A stretch of 64,000 bases of DNA from Fusobacterium ulcerans (GCF_003019675.1 NZ_CP028105.1:760282-824281); one strand, 5' to 3'. Counted from the first letter of the stretch, positions 7,597 to 16,085 are shown. Notes: generated by a model not told the origin, from the letters alone. Program-made: numbers and translations.

Positions 7597-9321
7597 TTAT
7601 TTGGAAATGTAAAATTCAAATGTCGTTCCTTTTCCTTCCTCTGAAACTACAGATATCTTTCCACCGTATTTCTCTATAAGGCTTTTTACAATTGCAAGAC
7701 CTAATCCTGTTCCGCCAAGATTACTTGTTCTTGCTCTGTCCACTCTATAAAATCTTTCAAAAACTTTATATTGCTCAGCTGCTGGTATTCCTATTCCATT
7801 ATCTGAAACAGAAAAATTATATCTGTCCTGCCCTTCTGATATTTTTACTTTTATCTCAGGAGTTTCAGACTTGTTATATATAATTCCATTTTCAATAAGA
7901 TTCTTTAATATCATTGTTATTTTATCAAAATCAACTCTTATATAATTATTTTCATCTAACACATCTATTTCATATTCAATAGAAGCATTTTTCTTTTTAA
8001 GAAGCATTTCCATAGTTGAATGAATATTATTTTTTATTTTTTCAATGCTTACCTGTGTTACATTTAATATATTTGAATTTTCAATTTTTGATATGTTCAG
8101 GAAATCCAACACTATATTTTCCAGTTTTTCCACATTGCTTTTAATCACACTTAAAAACTTTTCCCTCATAGGATCTGGGGCATCTTCAAGAGCTATCAGA
8201 TATCCTTTTATATTAGTGAGGGGAGTTTTTAATTCATGACTTACATTGCTGATAAAGTTTTTCTGAACTTCAACTGCTTTTCTCGTACTTGTGATGTCTT
8301 TTATAGTAATGAGAACCTGATTACTAAATTCTAACTGTTTCAATGTAACTATAAAATATCTTTTTAATCCCTGCACATAAATTTCTTCTTTTACATTTGT
8401 TTTTTCATTGATACCTTTTTTTATTATATCTATTATTTCTATATATCTTATACATTCTAAATATTTCTCTCTAGTTGAGTCTACAAGATAGCTGAGCACA
8501 TCATTCTTTACAACAAACTTTCCTTCATTGTTTAATAATCCTATAAAAATATCCACTGATGATACCACTAAAGACAGTGTTTTCCTTTCTCTCTCTAATC
8601 TCTCAATATTTTTCAGGTTTCTTCCCTGCCACTCTTTCAAAATATCCCAAAATTCAAAAAACCATTTTTCCTCTTTAAGATAGTTGATTTTTTCCTTTTC
8701 TCCAACTTCCAGAAATCTTTTCATCTTTTTAATCTTATTGTAAAAATCTCTCTTAATATAGTTCTTATAGAAAAAATGAATAGCAAAATTCAGTGCAAGA
8801 AAAAACATTATCTGAACTAATAAAAACTCTCTTATCTGTCTGATTTCCTTTGAATAATCACTGGATGTTCTTATTATATACTTTTCACCAAAATCATTTG
8901 TAAAGCTTGTTGTATAATAAGCAAGCTGATATCCTAAAGTTTTGCTTTTTCTAATAGCAAATCCTTCTTCTCCATTGATAGCCTCCTGCACTTCTTCTCT
9001 TTTCAAATGGTTGTCCATATGTTCTTCTCTGTCCACATTTTTAGAGTCAAATACAACATTGCCATCATAGTCTATCATTGTAAATCTAAGATCACTTTCT
9101 GAAAATACATCTTTGTACTTGTCATGTCTATAATCTTCTGCCAGCCTCTTAATTAAGATATTATCCTGTTTTAAATTCTGCTTCATTCTCTGTTGATAAA
9201 GATTTGAAAGAATAGTTGAATTGAGGCCGATAAATATCCCTTCTATAATCAATATCATTATCAAAGTGATTATTTCTTTTCTTCTAATTTGTATCCCACT
9301 CCTTTCACTGTCTTTATACAT
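7597..9321 (-). CDS. phoR: PhoR-type sensor histidine kinase
   Basis: The protein has a membrane segment near residues 18-36, an extracytoplasmic loop, a second segment near 165-185, a linker that may hold a PAS-like fold, and a HisKA domain with FISNVSHELKTPLTNIKGY. The HATPase domain has DNGIGIP and GTGLGLAIVKSL. It is the sensor for the response regulator just upstream. Assignment to phosphate control rests on the neighbouring pst-phoU genes. The ORF start at 9321 overlaps the regulator gene by 52 bases and has no clear ribosome site. An AGGAG at about 9300 suggests a slightly later non-ATG start, so the true N-terminus is uncertain. Confidence 0.85.
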   Translation of the reverse strand: MYKDSERSGIQIRRKEIITLIMILIIEGIFIGLNSTILSNLYQQRMKQNLKQDNILIKRLAEDYRHDKYKDVFSESDLRFTMIDYDGNVVFDSKNVDREEHMDNHLKREEVQEAINGEEGFAIRKSKTLGYQLAYYTTSFTNDFGEKYIIRTSSDYSKEIRQIREFLLVQIMFFLALNFAIHFFYKNYIKRDFYNKIKKMKRFLEVGEKEKINYLKEEKWFFEFWDILKEWQGRNLKNIERLERERKTLSLVVSSVDIFIGLLNNEGKFVVKNDVLSYLVDSTREKYLECIRYIEIIDIIKKGINEKTNVKEEIYVQGLKRYFIVTLKQLEFSNQVLITIKDITSTRKAVEVQKNFISNVSHELKTPLTNIKGYLIALEDAPDPMREKFLSVIKSNVEKLENIVLDFLNISKIENSNILNVTQVSIEKIKNNIHSTMEMLLKKKNASIEYEIDVLDENNYIRVDFDKITMILKNLIENGIIYNKSETPEIKVKISEGQDRYNFSVSDNGIGIPAAEQYKVFERFYRVDRARTSNLGGTGLGLAIVKSLIEKYGGKISVVSEEGKGTTFEFYISK

Positions 9322-9950
9322 CCAGATAGTTCAGGGATTTTATCCCTCAGTTTTGATATATACACATCCACAGTTCTGTCTCCTGTATAGTAGTTGCTGT
9401 TCCAAACTTTATCCAGTATTCTTTCCCTTGTAATAACCAGATCTCTGTTTTTTATGAGAAGTAAAAGCAAATCATATTCTTTTTTAGAAAGTTCTACCTC
9501 TTCTCCATTAGCTGTTACCATATGCCTGCTTTCATCAATTTCTATATCTTTAAATCTATATTTTTCATTTTTTATTTCTCTATCTGTTGTTTTAAGGAAC
9601 TTTTTTATTCTCAAAACAAGTTCTCTAGGGTCAAAAGGTTTTTTCATATAGTCATCTGCCCCTATTTCCAGTCCATCTAATACATCTTCTATCTCTGTTT
9701 TGGCAGTAAGCATTATTATCACTGGTTCTCCATATTCAGAAGATATATCTCTCACTATCTTTGTAAAGTTTTTTCCATCTAAATTAGGCAGCATCAAATC
9801 TAGGACAACTAAATCATTTTTATTTTCTTTTAAAAGCTTTAGTCCTTCTAATCCATCAGAGGCTCTATCTACTTCATATCCTTCTTTTGTTAAAAAATAT
9901 GTTATCAGTTCCTGTATCTCTTTATCGTCTTCTACAACTAGAATTCTCAT
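9270..9950 (-). CDS. phoB: PhoB/PhoP-type response regulator
   Basis: The 226-residue OmpR-family regulator starts with a receiver domain (MRILVVEDDKEI, phospho-acceptor in VVLDLMLPNLDG, Lys in MKKPFDP). It ends with a winged-helix DNA-binding domain (NRDLVITRERIL, GDRTVDVYISKLRDKI, VKGVGYKLE). GGGGGA lies upstream of the ATG. Its 3' end overlaps the kinase gene. The adjacent pst region holds arrays of direct-repeat hexamers that are the expected target of this regulator. Gene name is by family and context. Confidence 0.87.
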   Translation of the reverse strand: MRILVVEDDKEIQELITYFLTKEGYEVDRASDGLEGLKLLKENKNDLVVLDLMLPNLDGKNFTKIVRDISSEYGEPVIIMLTAKTEIEDVLDGLEIGADDYMKKPFDPRELVLRIKKFLKTTDREIKNEKYRFKDIEIDESRHMVTANGEEVELSKKEYDLLLLLIKNRDLVITRERILDKVWNSNYYTGDRTVDVYISKLRDKIPELSGCIKTVKGVGYKLEEKK

Positions 9951-9998
9951 CTGAGTCCCCCTGTTTTATTTTTTATTTCTATCTTAATTATATCATAA

Positions 9999-10121
9999 AA
10001 AAGAGACTAACTAAAAGATAGATTGAGTTTTAGAAATTTGAAAACTAGAGAAATCAATAATAAATATTTCTGCTGGAAAAGTTCTAAAACTTTATTTCTA
10101 TTTAATAAGTCAGTCTCTTTT
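9999..10121. repeat. Long palindromic intergenic repeat, copy 1
   Basis: Outer arms AAAAGAGACT (9999-10008) and AGTCTCTTTT (10112-10121) are perfect inverted repeats. An inner pair, GTTTTAGAA near 10027 and TTCTAAAAC at 10082-10090, also matches. Its 30-base core at 10051-10080 recurs, reverse-complemented, at 28356-28385 with one difference. The element sits between pstS and the phoB promoter and can fold into a long hairpin that would end pstS transcription. Confidence 0.75.
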
Positions 10122-10147
10122 ATAATAATCTCATTTTTCAGTCAATG

Positions 10148-10999
10148 CTATTTTACAGGTACAAATCCTTCATTTTTGATTATTTCCTGTCCCTTTGGAG
10201 ATATTGCATAATCAACTAGGCTTTTTACAACTCCCTCTCTAGCACTGTCAGCATACCAGAAAACTTCTCTAGCTATTGGATATGTTTTATTCAGAACATT
10301 TTCTGGAGTAGCTGCTACACCATCTACTGTTACAGCTTCCACTGATGAATCCATATATCCCATACCAATGTATCCTACAGCATATTTATTAGCTTTTACT
10401 TCTTGTTTTATTGCTTCGTTAGAAGGCATATACAAAGTTTTAGCTCCATATTCCTGAGTTCCTTTAGAGTTTCCTTCTCTGATTATATGTTCTTTAAAAA
10501 ATTCATGTGTTCCTGATGAAGAATCTCTTGACAGAACCACTATTTCTGCATCATCTCCACCTAATTCTTTCCAGTTAGTGATTTCCCCTCTGAATACTTT
10601 TCCCAGAGTTTTATCATCAATATCTTTTATTGGATTGCTCTTATTAGCTATGATTGTAATTCCATCAAATCCAACTACTATTTCATCTACATTTATTCCT
10701 TTAGCCTTAGCCTGTTCAATCTCTTTGTCTTTAATATTTCTTGATGCCATTGCTATATCAGTAGTTTTGTTTATCAAAGCTGATATTCCTACTCCTGATC
10801 CTCCACCAGTTACTGCTATTCTTGCTCCTTTGTTCTCACTCATAAATTTTTCTGCTATAGCTTGTGAAGCATTTAATATAGTATCTGATCCTTTTACCTG
10901 TACAACACTTGATCTTGCTTCAGCCTTTTGTCCTAATCCCATACCTCCCATAACTATTAAAGCTGCTATTAAACCCTTCTTTAAAAAACTTTTTTTCAT
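10148..10999 (-). CDS. pstS: Phosphate ABC transporter, phosphate-binding protein
   Basis: The 283-residue protein has a cleavable signal peptide (to about AEA, residue 28). The mature part has the PstS pattern: VKGSDTILNASQAIAEKF, GGGSGVGISALINKTTDIAMASR and SRDSSSGTHEFFKE, which supply phosphate-binding Ser, Asp and Arg residues. GAGGAGG precedes the ATG. It is transcribed away from pstCAB-phoU, which is unusual because pstS normally leads the same operon. The shared upstream region contains an array of four PhoB/PhoP-box-like hexamers facing this gene. Confidence 0.95.
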   Translation of the reverse strand: MKKSFLKKGLIAALIVMGGMGLGQKAEARSSVVQVKGSDTILNASQAIAEKFMSENKGARIAVTGGGSGVGISALINKTTDIAMASRNIKDKEIEQAKAKGINVDEIVVGFDGITIIANKSNPIKDIDDKTLGKVFRGEITNWKELGGDDAEIVVLSRDSSSGTHEFFKEHIIREGNSKGTQEYGAKTLYMPSNEAIKQEVKANKYAVGYIGMGYMDSSVEAVTVDGVAATPENVLNKTYPIAREVFWYADSAREGVVKSLVDYAISPKGQEIIKNEGFVPVK

Positions 11000-11068
11000 A
11001 ATCTTTACCTCCTCAATATATCTTAAATTAATTTTCTTTCACTTTACAACATCACTATATCTCTCTAT

Positions 11069-11107
11069 TGTTAATCAATTATTAAATTACTGTAAAATTA
11101 GCGTAAA
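11069..11107 (-). promoter_or_regulatory. Pho-box array facing pstS (four hexamers, 11-bp pitch)
   Basis: On the minus strand the hexamers TTTACG (11102-11107), TTTACA (11091-11096), TTAATA (11080-11085) and TTAACA (11069-11074) begin exactly 11 bases apart. Direct repeats of TT(A/T/C)ACA at 11-bp pitch are the known binding site of Bacillus PhoP. A TATAGT at 11054-11059 downstream is a possible -10 box. Confidence 0.75.
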
Positions 11108-11113
11108 ATTTTT

Positions 11114-11152
11114 TTTACACCATTTTTACATTGGATTAATACTGATTTTACA
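11114..11152 (+). promoter_or_regulatory. Pho-box array facing pstCAB-phoU (four hexamers, 11-bp pitch)
   Basis: Plus-strand hexamers TTTACA (11114-11119), TTTACA (11125-11130), TTAATA (11136-11141) and TTTACA (11147-11152) repeat every 11 bases. The array mirrors the one for pstS, with only six bases between them. The last hexamer may double as a -35 element for pstC. Confidence 0.78.
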
Positions 11153-11231
11153 CATTGGCTTTAAGATTATTTTAAATGAACAATATTAACTGCATAATGT
11201 ATGTAAATTTTTTATTCATATAGGAGGTATT

Positions 11232-12107
11232 ATGTTTTCCATAAGAAAGGTCAAAGATTCAGGTATGAGACATGCCTTATTCGGAATAGGAGTCTCAAAT
11301 ATCATAATCATATTCCTTATTTTTCTTTTTATATTTTTAAATGGAATAAAGTTCTTTAAGCACTATCCTCTATCAGAGTTTCTCTTTGGAACAAGATGGA
11401 TATCACTTTCAGAGTTTTATGGACTGCTTCCATTACTGGCAGGATCTTTCTGGGTAACATTGGTAGCCCTAATGATTTCTATTCCTGTAGGAATTTCTAC
11501 AGCAGTATATATCTCAGAATATGCCTCTCCTAAAACAAGAACTATGCTAAAAGTAACGATTGAAACAATGTCTGCAATACCATCAGTTGTTCTTGGATTT
11601 ATAGGCCTATATGTTCTTTCTGGCCCTATAAAGAATCTATTTAATCTAAACAGTGGTCTTACTGCTCTTACTGGTGGAATAATGCTGGCTTTCATGGCAA
11701 TTCCTACTATAGTAAGTATTGCTGATGATTCATTAAATGCTCTAGATAAATCATATAAAGAAGCTTCTTTAGCTCTTGGAGCAAATAAGATTGAAACTAT
11801 ATTCAATGTTCTTCTTCCTGCTGCTTTTCCAGGTATATTTGCTGGAATAATGCTGGGATTTGGAAGAATAATTGGGGAAACACTGACAGTTTTAATGGTT
11901 ACAGGAAACTCACCAATACTTGCACTTTCTCCTCTTTCTCCAGTGAGAACTCTTACAGCTACTATTGCAGCTGAAATGGGAGAAGTAGTTCAGGGAAGCA
12001 CACACTACTATGCTTTATTTGCAATAGGTATTGTCCTGTTCCTGATAAGTTTTATAACTAACAGTGTGGCAGATAATTTTATACAAAAATCTAGAAAAAT
12101 GAATTAA
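11232..12107 (+). CDS. pstC: Phosphate ABC transporter permease PstC
   Basis: The 291-residue membrane protein has six hydrophobic segments, starting near residues 20-40. The ABC permease signature for coupling to the ATPase is EASLALGANKIETIFNVLLPAAFPGI, in the loop after the fourth segment. AGGAGGT lies seven bases before the ATG. It is the first gene of pstC-pstA-pstB-phoU and pairs with PstA to form the phosphate channel. Gene order and a divergent pstS support PstC over a generic permease. Confidence 0.95.
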   Translation: MFSIRKVKDSGMRHALFGIGVSNIIIIFLIFLFIFLNGIKFFKHYPLSEFLFGTRWISLSEFYGLLPLLAGSFWVTLVALMISIPVGISTAVYISEYASPKTRTMLKVTIETMSAIPSVVLGFIGLYVLSGPIKNLFNLNSGLTALTGGIMLAFMAIPTIVSIADDSLNALDKSYKEASLALGANKIETIFNVLLPAAFPGIFAGIMLGFGRIIGETLTVLMVTGNSPILALSPLSPVRTLTATIAAEMGEVVQGSTHYYALFAIGIVLFLISFITNSVADNFIQKSRKMN

Positions 12108-12124
12108 TCACAGAGGAGAAAATT

Positions 12125-12967
12125 ATGCTTATAATTAAAAAAAATGGAGAAAAAATATTTGAAAATATAATAAAAGCAATTGGAATAATTTCTATACTCC
12201 CTGTCTTTCTGATTATTGGATATATAATATATAAAGGTATCCCAGCTATTTCTTGGGAATTTCTTACTGAAATGCCCAGAAATGGAATGAGAGAGGGAGG
12301 AATCTTTCCAGCTATTATAGGTACAATCTACCTAACTATTGGTACTATTGTTGTTTCAGTTCCCTTCGGAATCTTTACAGGAATATATCTTGTAGAATAT
12401 GCAAAGGATAATCTTCTTACAAGGATAATAAACCTTACAATCATTAACCTTGCAGGAATACCAAGTATAATATATGGACTTTTTGGAATGGCTCTTTTCG
12501 TAATATTTCTGGGATTTGGTGTTTCTATAATCTCTGGTTCTCTTACTCTGGGAATTATGTGTCTCCCTGTAATTATCACTTCTACAAGAGAATCTTTGCT
12601 GGCTATTCCTAATCATCTGAGAGAAGCTTCTCTAGCTCTTGGAGCTACAAAATGGGAAACTATTACTAAAGTAGTTCTTCCTGCCGCTCTTCCTGGAATA
12701 CTTACAGGAGTTATTTTAAGTATATCCAGAGCAGCTGGGGAGACAGCTCCTATAATGTTTACAGCAGTGGCGTTCTATCTTCCTTTTCTCCCAGAAACAC
12801 CTTGGGATCAGGTAATGGCTCTGCCGTATCACTTATATGTAATCTCTACACAGGTTCCTAATATGCCGGTAAGTTATATGAATGGTACTCTTTTCGTTCT
12901 TGTGGTAATAACTATCAGCTTCAATTTGATCGGAGCTGTAATCAGACAGAAATTTAACAACAAATAA
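12125..12967 (+). CDS. pstA: Phosphate ABC transporter permease PstA
   Basis: This 280-residue partner permease has about six membrane segments and the coupling motif EASLALGATKWETITKVVLPAALPGIL. The segment SRAAGETAPIMFTA near the C-terminus is typical of PstA. It follows pstC by 17 bases with GAGGAG just before the start. Together with PstC and the PstB ATPase it imports phosphate delivered by PstS. Confidence 0.95.
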   Translation: MLIIKKNGEKIFENIIKAIGIISILPVFLIIGYIIYKGIPAISWEFLTEMPRNGMREGGIFPAIIGTIYLTIGTIVVSVPFGIFTGIYLVEYAKDNLLTRIINLTIINLAGIPSIIYGLFGMALFVIFLGFGVSIISGSLTLGIMCLPVIITSTRESLLAIPNHLREASLALGATKWETITKVVLPAALPGILTGVILSISRAAGETAPIMFTAVAFYLPFLPETPWDQVMALPYHLYVISTQVPNMPVSYMNGTLFVLVVITISFNLIGAVIRQKFNNK

Positions 12968-13005
12968 TCTTTTATAATTCATAAACTTAGGAGGAAAAAT
13001 ATAAT

Positions 13006-13770
13006 ATGAGTAACGAAGATATCAGAATACTGGTAAAAGATTTCAATTTCTATTATGGCAGTTTTCAGGCTCTAAAAAATATAAATATGGAAATCAAAAG
13101 AAATAAAGTAACTGCACTTATAGGTCCATCAGGATGTGGTAAATCAACTTTTTTAAGATCAATAAACAGGATGAATGACCTAATCACTGGTGCAAAATAT
13201 GAAGGAGAAATCCTATTTGATGGAAAAAATATTTTTGATAAAGATTATGATATAGTTGAACTTAGAAAAAATATTGGAATGGTATTTCAAAAACCAAATC
13301 CATTCCCTAAAACAATATATGAAAATCTTGTATATGCTCCTAAACTTCATGGAGAAAAGGACAAAGATAAACTTGAAGAGATTGTTGAAAGCTCTTTAAA
13401 GTCTGTTGCTCTATGGAATGAGGTAAAAGATAAACTTCATCAGTCATCTCTTGGACTTTCTGGAGGACAGCAGCAGAGATTGTGTATAGCCAGAGCTATC
13501 TCAGTAAGTCCTGAAATACTTTTGATGGACGAGCCCACATCAGCTCTCGACCCAATTTCAACAGCTAAAATAGAAGAACTTATCAGACAGCTTGAAAAAC
13601 AATACAGCATAATTATTGTTACACACAATATGCAACAGGCTTCCAGAATATCAGAATATACTGGATTTTTCTATCAGGGAGTGTTGGAAGAATTTGACAA
13701 GACAGAAATAATATTTACAGCTCCAAACAACAAAAAAACAGAGGATTATATTACAGGAAAATTTGGATAA
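13006..13770 (+). CDS. pstB: Phosphate ABC transporter ATP-binding protein PstB
   Basis: The 254-residue ATPase has Walker [10 protein letters not shown] (residues 40-48), the signature [14 protein letters not shown], Walker [14 protein letters not shown] and switch [10 protein letters not shown]. The NRMNDL segment after Walker A and the TGFFYQG near the C-terminus are characteristic of PstB. It lies 38 bases after pstA with TAGGAGG upstream. It powers phosphate import and, in known systems, also reports transport state to PhoR through PhoU. Confidence 0.97.
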   Translation: MSNEDIRILVKDFNFYYGSFQALKNINMEIKRNKVTALIGPSGCGKSTFLRSINRMNDLITGAKYEGEILFDGKNIFDKDYDIVELRKNIGMVFQKPNPFPKTIYENLVYAPKLHGEKDKDKLEEIVESSLKSVALWNEVKDKLHQSSLGLSGGQQQRLCIARAISVSPEILLMDEPTSALDPISTAKIEELIRQLEKQYSIIIVTHNMQQASRISEYTGFFYQGVLEEFDKTEIIFTAPNNKKTEDYITGKFG

Positions 13771-13830
13771 AATACTTTCTGATTCCAAATTTATATTTTC
13801 TCTATCACAAATCTAACTAGGAGGAATAAA

Positions 13831-14523
13831 ATGAAAAACTTGCAAGAAAGTCTTGAAGGACTTAACCAGCACTACTTGGAACTTTTAAAAAACCTTAACA
13901 GAGTACTTGATGTAAATATAGAAATGTTGTATAAACAAAAATTAGATTCTGCTCTATATGGTGAATGTGTAGTGGTGGAAGATGTTATAAATGCTTTTGA
14001 AGTAAAATTAAAAGAGGATTCTATAATATCAATAGCTAGATTCCAACCAGCAGCTGGAAATTTAAGACTGCTTATTATGCTTATTAATAGTGCTCGTCTT
14101 TTAGAGAGAATGGGTGATCTTCTTAAAGCTAATTTTAAAATAATAAAAGATATTGAAAAAAGTTCTCCACAAGTATCAAAATATCTAAAAGAAACTCTTT
14201 ACCCTATGGTATTAAAAATTAAAACTATCTATGAAACTTATATCTCCGCTTTTATAAATAGTGATGAAAAAGCTCTTTATCTCCTTCTTACACAAGATGA
14301 AGAAATTGATGAAATGGCTGAAAAAAATATGACTACTCTTATTGATTTGATGAAAGCTTCTCCAGATAATGTAGAAGGAGGAACTTATTTAGTACTTCTG
14401 AATAAAAAATACGAAAGGTTCTCAGATCATGTTATGCATTTGGCAGTTGACCTTGTATATATTTTAAAAGGAGAAAACCTCAGAAAGCTGGAACTTCTTG
14501 AAGAAAAGAAAATAAAAAAATAA
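13831..14523 (+). CDS. phoU: Phosphate signalling regulator PhoU
   Basis: The 230-residue, mostly helical protein shows PhoU repeats: a first bundle ending with ISIARFQPAAGNLRLLIMLI and LERMGDLLKANF, and a second with the RFSDHVMHLAVDLVYILKG segment. The E/R-x-x-D patterns in these are the metal-binding positions of the family. It is the last gene of the operon, 60 bases after pstB. In other bacteria PhoU links PstB to PhoR and keeps the Pho regulon off when phosphate is plentiful. No hairpin terminator is obvious right after it; a new promoter follows within 10 bases. Confidence 0.93.
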   Translation: MKNLQESLEGLNQHYLELLKNLNRVLDVNIEMLYKQKLDSALYGECVVVEDVINAFEVKLKEDSIISIARFQPAAGNLRLLIMLINSARLLERMGDLLKANFKIIKDIEKSSPQVSKYLKETLYPMVLKIKTIYETYISAFINSDEKALYLLLTQDEEIDEMAEKNMTTLIDLMKASPDNVEGGTYLVLLNKKYERFSDHVMHLAVDLVYILKGENLRKLELLEEKKIKK

Positions 14524-14530
14524 AAATTTA

Positions 14531-14559
14531 TTGACAATTATATTTTCATATGATATACC
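14531..14559 (+). promoter_or_regulatory. Sigma-70 promoter for the leader ORF and amidohydrolase unit
   Basis: TTGACA (14531-14536) and TATACC (14554-14559) are separated by exactly 17 bases. The predicted start near 14566 places the 25-codon leader ORF about 30 bases into the transcript. Confidence 0.75.
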
Positions 14560-14597
14560 TAAAACAATAAGAAATTAAAAAAAGGGGGAAGTTCAGA

Positions 14598-14675
14598 ATG
14601 TTATTTAACAAACTAAGGATAAGGAACAGGAAAAGCAATAAAAATATTGAATACCTTATCTCTTTTGTCTGCTAA
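14598..14675 (+). CDS. 25-codon leader ORF (candidate attenuator peptide)
   Basis: This short ORF has a strong ribosome site (GGGGGA eight bases before ATG). It encodes a basic peptide starting MLFNKLRIRNRK and ending IEYLISFVC. Codons 7, 9 and 11 are all AGG, which looks rare beside the AGA arginine codons of the neighbouring genes, and the last sense codon is TGC (Cys). A promoter lies just upstream and two terminator-like hairpins lie between it and the M20 amidohydrolase gene. This is the layout of a translation-coupled attenuation leader. The peptide matches nothing I know; a functional small protein is the alternative. Confidence 0.55.
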   Translation: MLFNKLRIRNRKSNKNIEYLISFVC

Positions 14676-14866
14676 ACGACATTATGACTTTTTGATGAAT
14701 AAATTTTAGATCATATCTTGATTATTTTTGAAGATTTGGGCTTATATTTTTTTATATAACCCATGATCATATTTTTTAAATCAATGTCAGTGTAGCATTC
14801 ATATGTTATACTGACTTTTTATTTTACAAAAAATTATATAAATATAAAATATCAATGGAGGGAAAA
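14676..14866 (+). promoter_or_regulatory. Structured leader between the small ORF and the amidohydrolase
   Basis: No further ORF is seen. The first half can fold as GATCAT (14709-14714) with ATGATC (14763-14768) enclosing a second stem, TGGG/CCCA plus TTATAT/ATATAA (14737-14763), followed by a T-run at 14773-14778. The second hairpin is listed separately. The two could compete as attenuator structures. Confidence 0.5.
14786..14825 (+). terminator. Intrinsic terminator (attenuator) upstream of the amidohydrolase
   Basis: GTCAGTGTA (14786-14794) pairs with TATACTGAC (14807-14815) with one G-T pair, followed by TTTTTATTTT. It lies after the leader ORF and before the structural genes, so termination here would block their expression. 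Confidence 0.75.
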
Positions 14867-16045
14867 ATGGAAAACATGTCAGCAAAACTTTCAAAACTTT
14901 TTTCAAAATACGCAGAGGAATTTAAAGAATTAAATGAATATCTATATAACAACCCTGAACTGGGATTACAGGAATTCAAAGCTTGTGCAGCTCACACTGA
15001 AATGCTTAAAAAACACGGATTTACAGTTGAAACAAACTTTGCAGGACTTCCTACTTCTTTTATGGGAAAATACAGCACTGGTAAACCTGGACCAAAAGTA
15101 GCTATTCTTGCTGAATATGATGCTCTTCCTGGAATAGGACATGGATGCGGACATAATATATTTGGTGTTACAAGTGTAGCAGCTGGTATTCTTACTAAAG
15201 AGATCATGGGAGATGTAGCTGGTGAAATAATGGTAATAGGTACTCCTGCTGAGGAAACAAACGGAGCTAAAGTTCAAATGGCTGCTCTGGGAGTTTTTGA
15301 TGATATAGATGTAGCTATGGCTGCTCATCCTACTGGTGAAGCTCATCACAGAAGTGGTACTTCTCAAGCTATGGAAGCTATCCAATTTACATTTAAAGGT
15401 AAAACTGCTCATGCTGCTGGAGCTCCTCATGAAGGAATAAATGCTCTTGATGGAGTATTAATACTTTTCAACTCTATCAATGCTCTTAGACAGCAAACTT
15501 TAGAAACAGCAAGAATTCATGGAGTAATATCTAATGGTGGAAAAGCTGCTAATATAATTCCTGATTTAGCTGTAGCTAACTTCTATGTAAGAGCTAAAAC
15601 ATTAGACTACTTAAAAGGTCTTGTAGAAAGAGTAAAAAATTGTGCTAAGGGAGCTGCTCTTGCCAGTGGAACTACTTTAGAGATAATAAACTATGAAACT
15701 AGCTTTGCTGATCTTGTTACTAATGAAAAACTTTCAGCAGCTTATGAAAAAAATCTAAAATCTTTAGGTGTTACTGACATCAGAAGCAAAGAATCAGGAG
15801 GATCGACAGATATGGGAGATGTAAGCCACTGCTGCCCAGCTATACATCCATATTTCCCACTTACAACAGCACACTTGACTGGTCACAGTGTAGAATTTGC
15901 AAGTGCATCTATAGCTCCAGAAGCTTACAAAGGAATGGAAGAATCTGCTATATCAATGGCACTTACAGCTATGGATATTTTCACTGATGCTGAATTATTA
16001 AAAGAAATAAAAGATGAATTTAACAAAAATGTTAAAAAAATGTAG
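14867..16045 (+). CDS. M20 family metallo-amidohydrolase
   Basis: The 392-residue enzyme has the M20 dizinc site: EYDALPGIGHGCGHN near residue 85, PAEETNGAK (catalytic and metal Glu), HPTGEAHH and a C-terminal HxxxF segment near TTAHLTGHS. Family members hydrolyse N-acyl or aminobenzoyl amino acids and dipeptides; the sequence most resembles the AbgB/AmhX-type amidohydrolases. I choose the ATG at 14867 because GGAGGG overlaps the earlier in-frame ATG at 14855. It leads a unit with two amino-acid-binding proteins, so it probably releases or recycles an amino acid brought in by that system. The exact substrate is unknown. Confidence 0.88.
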   Translation: MENMSAKLSKLFSKYAEEFKELNEYLYNNPELGLQEFKACAAHTEMLKKHGFTVETNFAGLPTSFMGKYSTGKPGPKVAILAEYDALPGIGHGCGHNIFGVTSVAAGILTKEIMGDVAGEIMVIGTPAEETNGAKVQMAALGVFDDIDVAMAAHPTGEAHHRSGTSQAMEAIQFTFKGKTAHAAGAPHEGINALDGVLILFNSINALRQQTLETARIHGVISNGGKAANIIPDLAVANFYVRAKTLDYLKGLVERVKNCAKGAALASGTTLEIINYETSFADLVTNEKLSAAYEKNLKSLGVTDIRSKESGGSTDMGDVSHCCPAIHPYFPLTTAHLTGHSVEFASASIAPEAYKGMEESAISMALTAMDIFTDAELLKEIKDEFNKNVKKM

Positions 16046-16085
16046 AGGATAAAATTTAAACTATAAAATCTTGGGAGGAAAATTT

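Noticed and set aside
10578-11189. 203-codon plus-strand ORF overlapping pstS and the Pho boxes
   Set aside because: Antisense to pstS, runs through the regulatory arrays, and lacks a ribosome site or recognisable domain.
14676-14866. T-box riboswitch upstream of the amino-acid unit
   Set aside because: No AGGGUGGNACCGCG-type T-box sequence or specifier loop is visible; a short ORF with a good ribosome site fits better.
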